Assembly: GCA_945952065.1 (NCBI GenBank)
Contig: CAMFGY010000004.1
Coordinates: 124,001-188,000 of the forward strand
DNA: 64,000 nt
From: an uncultured Burkholderiales bacterium
Lineage (GTDB): Bacteria; Pseudomonadota; Gammaproteobacteria; Burkholderiales; Burkholderiaceae_C
Reading direction: 5' to 3'
Both the position numbers and the translations under genes were made by a program. Positions 52,798 to 62,105 of this stretch are shown one piece after another. How positions within the stretch are numbered: the stretch's first letter is position 1; every line of letters starts with the position of its first letter. Under the pieces are notes generated by a model. That model made no database searches. It was not told the DNA's origin and worked only from the letters and a program-made list of their open reading frames with translations.

Positions 52798-55161
52798 TCA
52801 GGAGGACGAAGGGGGTGAGGCCGGGGTTTCAGGCATGAACAATGGCGTCAAAGCCCAAGACAGGGCAATGCCCAGCAACATGGTCAAACCAAAAGCGCGC
52901 AGCGCCGGCGTGCCCGACAAGGCCAGCAGGCCAAATGCCAAGAGCGTGGAGGCCGCCGCGAGGGTGACCGACAAAAACGGCCGCAGCGCCTCGCGCGCCG
53001 GCTGCTCCAGCAAAAAGATGCCGTAGTCCACGCCCATGCCCAAAATCAACAGCAGGGCCAGCACATTGAAGAGCTGCAAAGGCTGCCCCGCCAAGGCCAG
53101 CAAGGCCAGGGTCAAGGCACTGGCCAAGAGCGTGGGCAGCAAGGCCCGCCAGGCGCGCCGCCCAAAGCGCCAGCTCAGCGCCGCGAACACCAGCGCATAG
53201 CTGATCGCAATCACCACGCCCATCAAGACCCGGTAGCGCGCCAGCACCTGCGAGACCTCGGCCACCTTGTCCACCCATTGCACGCCCGGCACCCCATCCG
53301 CCAGGGCGGCCAGTTGCGGCAGTTTGCTGAAGTCACTCACGCCGCGCAGCAGCACCACGCTGGCATAGCCGCCCTCGAAGCGCCCCAGCCATTGGTGCCG
53401 CAGCGGCTCGGAGACCTCGGCCGCCAACCACTCGGCCGGCAAGAGAGGCTTGAAGCTTGGCGCAGAAGGCTTGGCTCCGGCTTCCCCGAGCATCTGCAAG
53501 GCTGCAGGCAAGACCTGACCCTGCACCACCCGCTGCAGCAAAGCAGCATCCTCGGCCTGCTGCTGTTGCGAGGGCAGCCAGTCGCTGACGGCCTGAGTGC
53601 CGCTGACCCCGTCGGGCATGGCGCGCAGCGCGCGCTTGAGCGCCTCTTCGCGCTGCAGCACTTCTTCTTCGCTGGCGCCGCGCACCAAGTAAAACTGGGC
53701 GGGGCTGGGCAGGTCCATCAAGGCCGAGAAGGCGCGCTGCTGTTCAATCAAACTCGGTGGCGAGTTTTGCAACAAACGGATGTCGTCATTGCTGTACAAA
53801 CGCGCCAGCCCAAAGCCCAAGGTGAGCACGACCAGCAGCGCCAACACCGCGCTGAAGCGGCTGCGCCCCAACACCGGCCAGCGCGCACGCTGAGCGCCGA
53901 CCCAGCGCGCAAAGGGGCTCCAGCGCATCTCACCGCCGTCCCACAAAGGAAAGCACCACAAGGTCGTGAGAAAGGCCGCCAACAGCCCCACCACCGAGAA
54001 CACCGCGATCTGGCGCAGCCCCGGAAAAGGCGTCAGCGCCAGCAGGGCATAACCGATGGCCGTGGTGCACATGGCCAAGACCATGGCGCCACTTTGCTCG
54101 CGCAGCATCTCAAAGCGCTGGGCAAAGGGCCGGCCCAAGCGGCCGCTGTAGTAGTTGCTGGCGTAGTTCTCTGCCACGCCCACCAAGCTGGCACCGAACA
54201 CCAAGGTGATCATGTGCAAGCGCCCGAACAGCAAGCTGGTGATCGAAATGGCGCATAGCAAGCCGATGCCGATGGACAGGGTCACCAACAAGCGCGGGCG
54301 CAGCGCCCGAAAGGCCAAGACCGTCAGCAACACAATGCCGGCCAAGGAACCCAGGCCGATGGTGTGCACCTCGCGCTCGGCCTGCGCGGCGGCAGCGGCG
54401 GCATGCAGGGGCACGCCCACCATCAACACCTCGGCCTCAGGCTGCACCTGCAAAGCGGCAGCGCGGGCCTGCTCCAAGCGGGGGATCAAGGCCTGCTGGC
54501 TGGCCATGGCAAAGCCCGAGTCCTGCAGTTCCACCGTCAAAAAGGCGTAGTGGCGCTGCGGCCCGGCCAGCGACAGGCGGCCTTCGGTGACGCGCACCCG
54601 GCTGTCCGCCGCGCGCGCCGACAACCAACTGCCGAACAAATTGAGCGGGTCCGCCTGCCAACTCAGCACTCTCGGCATGCCCAGGGGCCGATACAGCGCC
54701 TCGACCGCCTGCTGCGCCAAGGCTTGAGGCGACTCGTGCTGCAAGGCCTCGCGCTGCTCGGCAGTGAGCAATTGGCCGTGATAAGGCGTGAAAAAGCCCA
54801 ACCATTGCTCGGCCGAACCCTCGCCCACTTGGTAGCGCAGCGACACAGGCAGGGCCGGCGCGGCCTGCAGCGCGGCCGCAAAAGCATCGCCCGCCTGGCG
54901 CGCTTGCGCCCACTGCGGCGCACCGACCAAAACCACCACCCGGCGGGCGCCGGCGTCAGCCAAGGCGCGGGTGGCTTGCTGCACCGCGGGCTGGCGCTGG
55001 TCTTGCGGCAGCATGGCCAACACATCGGTGTCCAGCTGCAAGTGGCCGCCCAGCAGCAGCCACAAGGCATGGCTGCACAGCAGGGCGCACAGCAGCAGCC
55101 AAACAGCGGCGCGGCGACGCAGGGGCGCGGGGGAGACTTCAGTCAAAACGGGCCGCCTCAT
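52798..55161 (-). CDS. MMPL/RND-family exporter of polyene cluster
   Basis: A 787-residue transporter with 12 predicted helices in two halves: one N-terminal helix, a large periplasmic loop, a five-helix block starting IGLGSLAGIVLLTVLAFRAL, then the same order repeated, ending MLLGIALSWALTPLFM. Half one ends near 415 and half two starts with LALLVVLTLGFGLARLYSND. Exporters of this kind are thought to move the pigment lipid to the periplasmic face. It starts inside the end of the LolA gene (23-bp overlap). Confidence 0.9.
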   Translation of the reverse strand: MRRPVLTEVSPAPLRRRAAVWLLLCALLCSHALWLLLGGHLQLDTDVLAMLPQDQRQPAVQQATRALADAGARRVVVLVGAPQWAQARQAGDAFAAALQAAPALPVSLRYQVGEGSAEQWLGFFTPYHGQLLTAEQREALQHESPQALAQQAVEALYRPLGMPRVLSWQADPLNLFGSWLSARAADSRVRVTEGRLSLAGPQRHYAFLTVELQDSGFAMASQQALIPRLEQARAAALQVQPEAEVLMVGVPLHAAAAAAQAEREVHTIGLGSLAGIVLLTVLAFRALRPRLLVTLSIGIGLLCAISITSLLFGRLHMITLVFGASLVGVAENYASNYYSGRLGRPFAQRFEMLREQSGAMVLAMCTTAIGYALLALTPFPGLRQIAVFSVVGLLAAFLTTLWCFPLWDGGEMRWSPFARWVGAQRARWPVLGRSRFSAVLALLVVLTLGFGLARLYSNDDIRLLQNSPPSLIEQQRAFSALMDLPSPAQFYLVRGASEEEVLQREEALKRALRAMPDGVSGTQAVSDWLPSQQQQAEDAALLQRVVQGQVLPAALQMLGEAGAKPSAPSFKPLLPAEWLAAEVSEPLRHQWLGRFEGGYASVVLLRGVSDFSKLPQLAALADGVPGVQWVDKVAEVSQVLARYRVLMGVVIAISYALVFAALSWRFGRRAWRALLPTLLASALTLALLALAGQPLQLFNVLALLLILGMGVDYGIFLLEQPAREALRPFLSVTLAAASTLLAFGLLALSGTPALRAFGLTMLLGIALSWALTPLFMPETPASPPSSS

Positions 55162-55768
55162 CGGCGCTCAGCCGGGCCGGTTCACTGCGCTGGGCGCTGA
55201 AGCGCAGCTGGGTGAGGTCGCCATTGGCCTCGTCGAGCCGGATCTGGTTGACATGGCTCTCGCCGCTCAGCTCGATGGCCTTGAACAGCTTGGCCAGGGC
55301 CGCTTGGCGTGGCTGCAGTTGCAGCTGCCAGCGCCGGCCGTCCACCTGGCCTTCGATGCGGAAGTAGTCGCCCAAGCCGCTGATGTCGCCGTTCAAGAGC
55401 GAGAACATCAAGCTGTTGATGACGCGCACCGAGGGTTCTTTGGCAGCGTCGAGCCTGAAGGCCACCGCGCCATTGCCCTGGGTGGCCAAGATCTCATCGC
55501 GCGTCAGGCGCAGCTGCGAGGCGAACGGGGTTTTGGTGCGCCACAGCACACCGCGCTCGCGCGAGACCAAGAAATCGCCACGCGACAGCAGCGGCTTGGC
55601 AAAGCCCGGCACCTGCTTGCTTTGCTCAAACTCACCGCGCAAGACGGCCGGCTGCTGCAAGCGCTCACGCACGGCGGCGGCCAAGTCTGCAGCACTCAGC
55701 GGCGCCGCTCTCACCCCGCCCGCCGCCAACAGGCTCAGGCTGAAAACACACAGCCAACGGCGCTTCAT
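55139..55768 (-). CDS. LolA-like outer-membrane lipid carrier
   Basis: A 209-residue periplasmic protein: signal (LCVFSLSLLAAGGVRA), then a LolA-type half-barrel (VLRGEFEQSKQVPGFAKPLL, RGDFLVSRERGVLWRTKTPF, GDYFRIEGQVDGRRWQLQL). LolA proteins carry lipid-linked cargo across the periplasm; the polyene-cluster version presumably carries the pigment lipid. ATG 55768 overlaps the thioesterase stop (ATGA). Confidence 0.87.
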   Translation of the reverse strand: MKRRWLCVFSLSLLAAGGVRAAPLSAADLAAAVRERLQQPAVLRGEFEQSKQVPGFAKPLLSRGDFLVSRERGVLWRTKTPFASQLRLTRDEILATQGNGAVAFRLDAAKEPSVRVINSLMFSLLNGDISGLGDYFRIEGQVDGRRWQLQLQPRQAALAKLFKAIELSGESHVNQIRLDEANGDLTQLRFSAQRSEPARLSADEAARFD

Positions 55769-56190
55769 GTCGGTTGCACGCCGAGGCGTTCCCACAGCAC
55801 CGCCGGGCAGACATATTGCATCTGCCGCTCGGCAATCGAGTAAGCGACCTGGATGGTGTAGGCCTTGTTGATGGCCTGGCCGGTGGCTGCGTCGGAGATC
55901 AGGTACTCGATCTTCAGGCGGTTGTCCCATTCGACAATTTCGGCGCGCACCAGCAGGCGCTGGTTGAAGCTGGCCATGCCCACGTACTTCAAACGCATAT
56001 CGACGATGGGCCAGGCATAGCCAGACTCGCGCATCTGCGGGTAGTCGTAATTGAACTTGGCCAAGAGCGCGCAACGCGCCAGCTCCAGGTATTTGACGTA
56101 GTGGCCGTGCCAGACGATGTCGAGCGGGTCGAGGTCGTGAAAGGCCGGCGCCAATTCGAGGGTGTGGCTGAGATCAGGTTTGCTGTTCAT
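55765..56190 (-). CDS. apeK: 4HBT-type acyl thioesterase (ApeK-like)
   Basis: A 141-residue single hotdog thioesterase with the 4-hydroxybenzoyl-CoA-type helix start LDPLDIVWHGHYVKYLELAR, where the Asp is the expected catalytic acid. It would free or edit an acyl chain during polyene assembly. ATG 56190 (MNSKPDLS) forms an ATGA overlap with the ammonia-lyase and is preferred over the in-frame start at 56205. Confidence 0.85.
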   Translation of the reverse strand: MNSKPDLSHTLELAPAFHDLDPLDIVWHGHYVKYLELARCALLAKFNYDYPQMRESGYAWPIVDMRLKYVGMASFNQRLLVRAEIVEWDNRLKIEYLISDAATGQAINKAYTIQVAYSIAERQMQYVCPAVLWERLGVQPT

Positions 56191-57743
56191 ACATACAAAC
56201 TCCATGCTTGCTCGCGCACCGCCTTCAAGAGGGCGTGCAGATCGGCGTCCAGGGCTCGGTCTTCTTGGACCAAGGCAACGCGCGCTTGCAAGTCGGCTTG
56301 CATCGCGGCCAGGGCCGGGCTCAGGGTCAGCGGCTGCAATTCAGCGCGCAAGCTCAAACCTTGGCGCGCAGCAATCAGCATCGCGGCCAAGACCTGCTCG
56401 CTCAGCTCCAGCACGCGCAGGCAATCGCGCGCGGCAATGGTGCCCATGCTGACCTTGTCTTGGTTGTGGCATTCGGTCGAACGGCTGAAGACCGAGGCCG
56501 GCATGGTGGCTTTGAGGGCCTCGGCGGTCCAGGCCGAGACGCTGATTTGCAGCGCCTTCAAGCCGTGGTTGATGGCCGCGCGCTCGCCGGTGGCGCCGGA
56601 GAGATTGCTGGGCAGGCCGTGGTTGTAGCGGGTGTCGACCAACAAGGCCAGCTGGCGGTCCAGCAGATCGGCCACATTGGCCACGGCGGTCTTCAGCGTG
56701 TCCATGGCCAGGGCGATGTGGCCGCCGTAGAAGTGGCCGCCGTGCAGCACCAACTCGTTTCGAGCGTCGATCAGCGGGTTGTCGTTGGCGCTGTTGAGTT
56801 CGTTCTCGATCAGCTGGCGCATAAAAGGCAAAGCGTCTTGCAAGACACCGATCACATGCGGCGCACAGCGCAGCGAATAGCGGTCTTGCAAGCGCTGCTC
56901 GTTGCGGCTGGGGCGGTCGCTGGCCAGGTCGGCACGCAAGCGCTCGGCGCAGAGCTGCTGGCCGGGGTGCGGCTTGGCGGCAAACAGCGCTTCGTCAAAA
57001 TGATGCGCATTGCCCGCGCTGGCCACCACATTCATGGCCGTCAGTCGCGTGGCCAAGCGGCAAAGATACTCGGCGCGCTGCCAGGCCAGGCAGGCCAAGC
57101 CGGTCATCACCGCCGTGCCATTCATGATGGCCAGGCCCTCTTTCGGCCGCAGGCGCAAGGGCTTCAAGCCCACCAAGGCCAGGGCTTGCTCGGCCGCCAT
57201 GCGGCTGCCTTTGAACAAGACCTCGCGTTCGCCGCACAGCGCTGACGCCAGATAAGACAAGGGCGTGAGATCGCCGCTGGCGCCCACCGAGCCCTCGGCG
57301 GGGATCAAAGGCAGGATGTCATGCTTGAGCAAGGCCTCGATCTGGGCCAGCAAGTCCACGCTCACCCCCGACATGCCCTGGCTCAGCGAGGCCAGTCGCG
57401 CGGCCAAGACGGCGCGGGTTTGCTCGGGGCTCAAGAACGCGCCCATGCCGCAGCCATGGTAGGTGTAGAGATGGTGCGGCAGTTCGGGCACCAGGGCGGG
57501 CGGAACGGTGACGGTGCAGGAGTCGCCGTAACCGGTGGTCACGCCGTAGATCACGCCCTCTTCCGCCAACAAGCGCGCCACAAAATCAGCGCCCGCCTGG
57601 ATGTGGGCCCGAAAGGCCGGATCGCGGCCCAGCTGTGCCGGGCGATGGCCCTGGGCCACCGCGCAAATGTCTTCGATGCGCAGGCGCTGACCGTCAAACT
57701 GCACGGCATCAAGGGAGGAAGAAGCGTCGACTCGGGCTGTCAT
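56187..57743 (-). CDS. HAL/PAL/TAL-family aromatic amino acid ammonia-lyase
   Basis: A 518-residue lyase. The self-formed MIO cofactor triad is Ala155-Ser156-Gly157 (GSVGASGDLTPLSYL), the catalytic tyrosine is Tyr66 in VIYGVTTGYGDS, and SRSTECHNQDKVSMG is present. The residue pair that sets substrate choice (Ser-His in histidine lyases, His-Leu in tyrosine lyases, Phe-Leu in phenylalanine lyases) reads Tyr95-His96, so specificity cannot be transferred directly. In this cluster it probably supplies a cinnamate-type acid starter. ATGA overlaps at both ends; the start is ATG 57743. Confidence 0.9.
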   Translation of the reverse strand: MTARVDASSSLDAVQFDGQRLRIEDICAVAQGHRPAQLGRDPAFRAHIQAGADFVARLLAEEGVIYGVTTGYGDSCTVTVPPALVPELPHHLYTYHGCGMGAFLSPEQTRAVLAARLASLSQGMSGVSVDLLAQIEALLKHDILPLIPAEGSVGASGDLTPLSYLASALCGEREVLFKGSRMAAEQALALVGLKPLRLRPKEGLAIMNGTAVMTGLACLAWQRAEYLCRLATRLTAMNVVASAGNAHHFDEALFAAKPHPGQQLCAERLRADLASDRPSRNEQRLQDRYSLRCAPHVIGVLQDALPFMRQLIENELNSANDNPLIDARNELVLHGGHFYGGHIALAMDTLKTAVANVADLLDRQLALLVDTRYNHGLPSNLSGATGERAAINHGLKALQISVSAWTAEALKATMPASVFSRSTECHNQDKVSMGTIAARDCLRVLELSEQVLAAMLIAARQGLSLRAELQPLTLSPALAAMQADLQARVALVQEDRALDADLHALLKAVREQAWSLYV

Positions 57744-58702
57744 GGTGTTTGATCCCAAAAGGGAAAGAAATTGAACCAGTCATAGGGCGACTGGCGCAGC
57801 TGCGCTGTCAGCGCCGCCACAAATTGCTGGGCATAGGCTTGCATGGCCTGCTCGCGCTGGCCGCGTGGCAGCGTCACTTGCGCGGCCAGGCGCTCAAAGC
57901 GCACCAAATACCCTGCGCCTTGATGCAAGCAGCTGAGCATATAGAGCGGGCACTTCAGCAAACTCGCCAGCACATAGGGGCCGACCGGAAAGGGCGCAGC
58001 ATGCCCCAAAAAATCGACCTGCACCGTCTTGCTCTGGCGCACCGGAATGCGGTCGCCCGCGATGGCGACGAACTCGCCCGCCGCGATTTTCTTGTTCAAG
58101 AACAGCGCGGTGGATGCGTCCATCTCCGTCACTTCAATCAGGGTGACCCGGCTGTTCGGCTGCAGACGCTTCAACACCTGATTGAAGGCCTGCGCATGGG
58201 CGGTGTGCACCAGCACATTCAGGCGAAAGACGCTTTCGTCTTCAACCAGGGCACGGCACAACTCCAAGCAGCCGATGTGGGCGGTGACCAACACACCGCC
58301 CTGCCCCGCCGCAGCCGCTTGTCGCAACAAATCGGCCCCTTGCACCTGCACACGATCCATGGGGTAGCGGCCGGCCATGGCCAGCAGCTTGTCCAACATG
58401 GTTTCGGCAAACAGGCCCACATGGCGCAAACCGTGGCGCCATGTGGGCGCGCTGGCAAACACCGCATGGCTGGCCTGCAAGCGCTGCAGGTATTGCAAAG
58501 AGTCGCGCCGCAGCGCCGGGCGGCTGAGCCAATGCAGCAACAGCACCGGCGCCATGAAGAAGCGAAACAGCCCGCGCCCACACAGGCGGTGCACCCAGTA
58601 CAGCAGCCACACGCCGGCGACAAAGGTGCTCTCGCCCAAGCTGGCCCAATGGCCTGCGCGGCTCGGGTTCCCGGCAGTGCCTGACATCGGCGCCCCCGTC
58701 AT
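57740..58702 (-). CDS. LpxL/HtrB-like acyltransferase
   Basis: A 320-residue membrane-bound acyltransferase of the lipid A lauroyltransferase type: N-terminal helix (TFVAGVWLLYWVHRLCG), GVLVTAHIGCLELCRALVED (the H-x4-E motif), FVAIAGDRIPVRQSKTVQVD and SPYDWFNFFPFWD. It would join an acyl chain to the pigment lipid. ATG 58702 has an ATGA overlap with the glycosyltransferase; ATG 58687 is possible. In some aryl polyene clusters this domain and the glycosyltransferase are one protein; here they are separate. Confidence 0.88.
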   Translation of the reverse strand: MTGAPMSGTAGNPSRAGHWASLGESTFVAGVWLLYWVHRLCGRGLFRFFMAPVLLLHWLSRPALRRDSLQYLQRLQASHAVFASAPTWRHGLRHVGLFAETMLDKLLAMAGRYPMDRVQVQGADLLRQAAAAGQGGVLVTAHIGCLELCRALVEDESVFRLNVLVHTAHAQAFNQVLKRLQPNSRVTLIEVTEMDASTALFLNKKIAAGEFVAIAGDRIPVRQSKTVQVDFLGHAAPFPVGPYVLASLLKCPLYMLSCLHQGAGYLVRFERLAAQVTLPRGQREQAMQAYAQQFVAALTAQLRQSPYDWFNFFPFWDQTP

Positions 58703-59448
58703 CGGACCAAGCGCCGCCACAACAAGAGCGGCAAACGCGGCAACATGCCGAAGAACAAACGGGTGTGCATCCAGGAAATCAAGACGTTGTCTTGCAAAGC
58801 CCGGAAGTGCGAGATGCCGTCGCTGGGGTAGCTGACCCGGGTGGGCTGGTTGATGACGGGCACGCCGCGCCAGATCAAGCGCACCGCAACCTCCACATCA
58901 AAGTCCATGCGCCGGCCAATCTTCACGCGATTGATCAGCGCCACGGTCGGCGCCAAGGGATAAATGCGAAAGCCACACATGGAGTCACGCAGCGTCATCG
59001 ACAAGGTGTTGATCCAAACCCAGACGTGGGTGGCATAGCGCCCGTACAAACGCGCCTTGGGCACCGATTCGTCGTAAATCGGGCAGCCGCAAATGAAGTG
59101 CTGCGGATGGGCCACCGACAGGGCCAAAAAGCGCGGCACATCCGCGGTGTCGTGCTGGCCGTCGGCATCGATTTGCAGGGCATGGCTGTAACCCATGGCC
59201 AAAGCTCGACGCAAGCCCGCCATCATCGCCCCGCCCTTGCCTTGGTTGATGGGCAGGCGCTCCACGCGGATCTGCGCCGGCTCGGCCGCGGCGAGTTGGT
59301 CCAAGACGGCGGCGCAGCCGGGCTCGCTGCCGTCGTCCACCAACAAGACGGGCAGGCCGTGCGCGCGCAAGGCCCGCACCACCGCACCCACGGCTTGACC
59401 ATGGTTGTAGACCGGCACCACGGCCAGCGTGCTGGGCGCGGCGCTCAT
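58699..59448 (-). CDS. family 2 glycosyltransferase
   Basis: A 249-residue GT-A enzyme like dolichol-phosphate mannosyltransferases: VVPVYNHGQAVGAVVRALRA, LLVDDGSEPGC, GKGGAMMAGLRRALAMGYSH, LQIDADGQHD (metal-binding DxD) and DSMCGFRIYPL. A C-terminal hydrophobic end may tie it to the membrane. It probably transfers a sugar to the lipid that carries the polyene. ATGA overlaps at both ends. Confidence 0.9.
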   Translation of the reverse strand: MSAAPSTLAVVPVYNHGQAVGAVVRALRAHGLPVLLVDDGSEPGCAAVLDQLAAAEPAQIRVERLPINQGKGGAMMAGLRRALAMGYSHALQIDADGQHDTADVPRFLALSVAHPQHFICGCPIYDESVPKARLYGRYATHVWVWINTLSMTLRDSMCGFRIYPLAPTVALINRVKIGRRMDFDVEVAVRLIWRGVPVINQPTRVSYPSDGISHFRALQDNVLISWMHTRLFFGMLPRLPLLLWRRLVR

Positions 59449-61163
59449 GCCTCACTCCCAAACAGCACCCGGCCGCTGGCATGCAGCCCGCGCGGCGAGC
59501 TGTATTTGAAGCTCAACTGCCCCTGCTCGGCTTTGAAACTCAAACTCAACGCCACCGTCAGGCCGGGCGAAATGATTTGCTGGAACTTGAGCGCGTCCAG
59601 ACCGCAAAAGCGCGGCGGCAGCGCGAACAGCTCCCGCCCGAAGCGAATCGCCCAGTCGATTTGCGCCACGCCGGGCAAGACTGGGTGGCCCGGGAAGTGT
59701 CCATCGAACTGCGGCAGCCCGGCATCGATGTGCAGGCTGAGCTCCGCCGCGTGGGCGCTGTGGCTGAGCAATCGCATCGGCGGGCGCTTGGGGTCAAACA
59801 AGGCCAGCAGCGCGGCTTGGGTGGTCTTGCCCTGGCTGTTGAGGGGCAGCGCCGACACAAAGCGCCAACGGCGCGGCGCCGACACCGGCTCCAGGCTTTG
59901 CAGCAATTGCTGCCGCAGGCGGTCACCCAGGGCTTTGCGGCCGATTTGATCCAGCAAAGCCCAGCCCGATTCATTCGGCACCGCCACCACGGCCAGTTGC
60001 AAGCGGCCATGTTGAGTGCTGGAGGGCAGGCTTAGCACACGCAGCTCTCGCACAAGGCCGCTGCCCAGCAGGGCGGCCTCGACGGCGGCCACCGAGACGC
60101 GTTTTTCCTCGATCTTCAGCAGGCGGTCCGCGCGACCGAGCAGCTCAAAATGATCGCCCAGATCGCGGGCGCGGTCGGCGGCGGCACTCCAGGCCGGGGT
60201 CGGCAAATGCGCCGAGGCGATGTAGAGCAACTCCTCCTCGACCCGCCAGCGCACACCGGGCAATGCCGTCCACTGGGAGCCCTGGCCGGGCTCACGCTGA
60301 CGCCAAGCAATCCCGCCGGTCTCGCTGCTGCCATAGACCTCCAGCGGCGCGTGGCCGAAAACGCGCCAACAATCCGGCAGCGCCTCATCGGGCAAGGGCC
60401 CGCCCGAAGAAAACACCGCACACAAAGCGCGCAGGTCCAGCGCAGGCAGGCGCTTCAGATGCGCGGGACTGGCGACCAAACAGACCGCTTGCCCGGGGCT
60501 GAGCGCCGCCGCCAGGTCCTCGACGAAGGCGTAACGCTCGGCGTGGAAAACCCGCCCTGCGGCCAACGGCCACAAAACGCGAAACAGCAGGCCATAGATG
60601 TGCTGGTGCGAGACCGTGGCCAGCACCTCGGCGCCCTGCAAGCGCGCGCCAAAAGCCTGCTCCAGCGCGCTGACCTCGGCAAACAATTGGCCCAAGCGTT
60701 TTTCGATGGCCACCGGCTCGGCGCTGGTGCCAGAGGTGAAGATCAGCAATTGCACCGCATCCGGCTGGAGCGGCGACCAGTCCGCAGGACGCCAACCCGC
60801 CTCTTGAAGCTGGCTTGGGTCTGCTGGGGGCACATTCAGCTCAGCCCCCGGCAAAGCGCCGGCCAGCACATCGACATGCCGACGCAGATGGGCGCTGGTG
60901 GCGGGCAGCTTGTCGCCCGGCAGATAGACCGTTTTGCCGGCATGCCAGGCCGCAAACAAGGCGGCGGCAAACTCAAAGCTGTCGTCTAAATAAAGGCCCA
61001 CACGGAGGCCCGACTGCGCAGCGAACACAGTCCGCCACGCCGACGCACGCGCTTGAAATTCGCCCCAGCTCAAGGCCTGCCCCCGGCGCAGGGCCAGTCG
61101 CTGATGCGGGTCACGGGGGGTGTCGCAAAGCAGGCGGCACAGGTCAAAGGCGGGCTGCTGCAT
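59445..61163 (-). CDS. acyl-AMP ligase - dehydratase fusion (ApeH-ApeI-like)
   Basis: A 572-residue two-domain protein. Residues ~1-440 are an adenylating ligase (LLIFTSGTSAEPVAIEK, YGSSETGGIAW, GRADRLLKIEEKRVSVAAVE, catalytic lysine in LPLNSQGKTT). Residues ~450-570 are a FabA/Z-type hotdog with FDGHFPGHPVLPGVAQIDWA. The ligase would activate the aryl acid and load a carrier protein; the dehydratase would act in extension, as ApeI does. ATG 61163 is fixed by TGATG coupling with the upstream gene. Fusion of these two roles is notable. Confidence 0.87.
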   Translation of the reverse strand: MQQPAFDLCRLLCDTPRDPHQRLALRRGQALSWGEFQARASAWRTVFAAQSGLRVGLYLDDSFEFAAALFAAWHAGKTVYLPGDKLPATSAHLRRHVDVLAGALPGAELNVPPADPSQLQEAGWRPADWSPLQPDAVQLLIFTSGTSAEPVAIEKRLGQLFAEVSALEQAFGARLQGAEVLATVSHQHIYGLLFRVLWPLAAGRVFHAERYAFVEDLAAALSPGQAVCLVASPAHLKRLPALDLRALCAVFSSGGPLPDEALPDCWRVFGHAPLEVYGSSETGGIAWRQREPGQGSQWTALPGVRWRVEEELLYIASAHLPTPAWSAAADRARDLGDHFELLGRADRLLKIEEKRVSVAAVEAALLGSGLVRELRVLSLPSSTQHGRLQLAVVAVPNESGWALLDQIGRKALGDRLRQQLLQSLEPVSAPRRWRFVSALPLNSQGKTTQAALLALFDPKRPPMRLLSHSAHAAELSLHIDAGLPQFDGHFPGHPVLPGVAQIDWAIRFGRELFALPPRFCGLDALKFQQIISPGLTVALSLSFKAEQGQLSFKYSSPRGLHASGRVLFGSEA

Positions 61164-61708
61164 CACCGCACCTTGCTCGCGGGCTTCAATATGTGCTGGC
61201 GCCACAACCATTCGCCGCCCAGCAGCAAACCGATCAAGCCATAGCTGATCAAGCCGTTGTACAGCGCCCAAAGCGCATCGCTGGCCCACAAGCCTGTGGC
61301 CAAGGCCGCGCTGCCATTGAAGACAAAAAACCCGCACCAAAGCTGGGTGACGCGGCGGGTGTAGGCCACGCCGGCGGCGTCAAGATTCGGCTCGCGCAAG
61401 CGCGCCAAGCGTTCTATCGCCGAGGGCGGGTTCAGCAGGCTGGCGCCGAACACCAGCAGCAAGACCGCATTCACCACCACCGGGTAGAGCTTGAGCGGCA
61501 GCGCGGTGTTGGCAAAGGCCGTTACCGCGGCGAGCAGCAAGGCCGCCACGGCCGCCCAGCGCCAGAAGCGGTCGGCGCTGCCCAAGGCTCGCAGCAAGGC
61601 CAGTCCGGCCAGCAGCAGAGCCAGGTAACGGGGCTCAAAACGCCCCAGGCCGAAATAGACCAACAGCGGATAAACCGCCGTCAACAGGCCCAGCAAGACC
61701 GTGCGCAT
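61163..61708 (-). CDS. polytopic membrane protein of polyene cluster (COG4648-like)
   Basis: A 181-residue protein with about six membrane helices (LLGLLTAVYPLLVYFGLG, LALLLAGLALLRALG, AAVAALLLAAVTAFANTALP, LYPVVVNAVLLLVFGASLL, LWCGFFVFNGSAALATGLW, GLISYGLIGLLLGGEWLW). It matches a predicted membrane protein found between carrier proteins and ligase in aryl polyene clusters; its function is unknown. It abuts the acyl carrier protein gene with no gap. Confidence 0.8.
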   Translation of the reverse strand: MRTVLLGLLTAVYPLLVYFGLGRFEPRYLALLLAGLALLRALGSADRFWRWAAVAALLLAAVTAFANTALPLKLYPVVVNAVLLLVFGASLLNPPSAIERLARLREPNLDAAGVAYTRRVTQLWCGFFVFNGSAALATGLWASDALWALYNGLISYGLIGLLLGGEWLWRQHILKPASKVR

Positions 61709-62014
61709 TCAACTCAAAGCGGGTCGCTGTGCTGAATTGGCCGCGCCACCGTCCTGGCCCTCGGGCGCGTCGCCCTTGATCAGGCCTTGCAAGGCATCGA
61801 TCACGTCTTGCAGCGTGCGCACCGCCTTGAAGGCCTCCGGTTGCAGGCGCTTGCCGACCAGCGGGCGCAGTTTCACGATCAGGTCCACTGCGTCGATGCT
61901 GTCAATGTCGAGGTCTTCATACAGGCGCGCTTGCGGCTGGATCACCGCATCATCGATGTCAAAGGTCTCGATCAAAATGGCCCGCAGGCGCTCAAAAATT
62001 TCTTGGTCTGTCAT
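61709..62014 (-). CDS. apeF: acyl carrier protein (ApeF-like)
   Basis: A 101-residue carrier protein with the phosphopantetheine serine in LYEDLDIDSIDAVDLIVKL. It has a longer, Ala/Gly-rich tail than typical ACPs. ATG 62014 is preceded by GGGAG at 8 bp. It should be activated by a phosphopantetheinyl transferase such as the one at 45027. Confidence 0.92.
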   Translation of the reverse strand: MTDQEIFERLRAILIETFDIDDAVIQPQARLYEDLDIDSIDAVDLIVKLRPLVGKRLQPEAFKAVRTLQDVIDALQGLIKGDAPEGQDGGAANSAQRPALS

Positions 62015-62105
62015 TGCTCACTACTCCCGGTGCGCTGCATGGGCTGCACCGTACTGCTGTTGGCAAGGCCCTCGCGGGGTCTGTGCCACAAAGCCGGTTT
62101 GCGGC

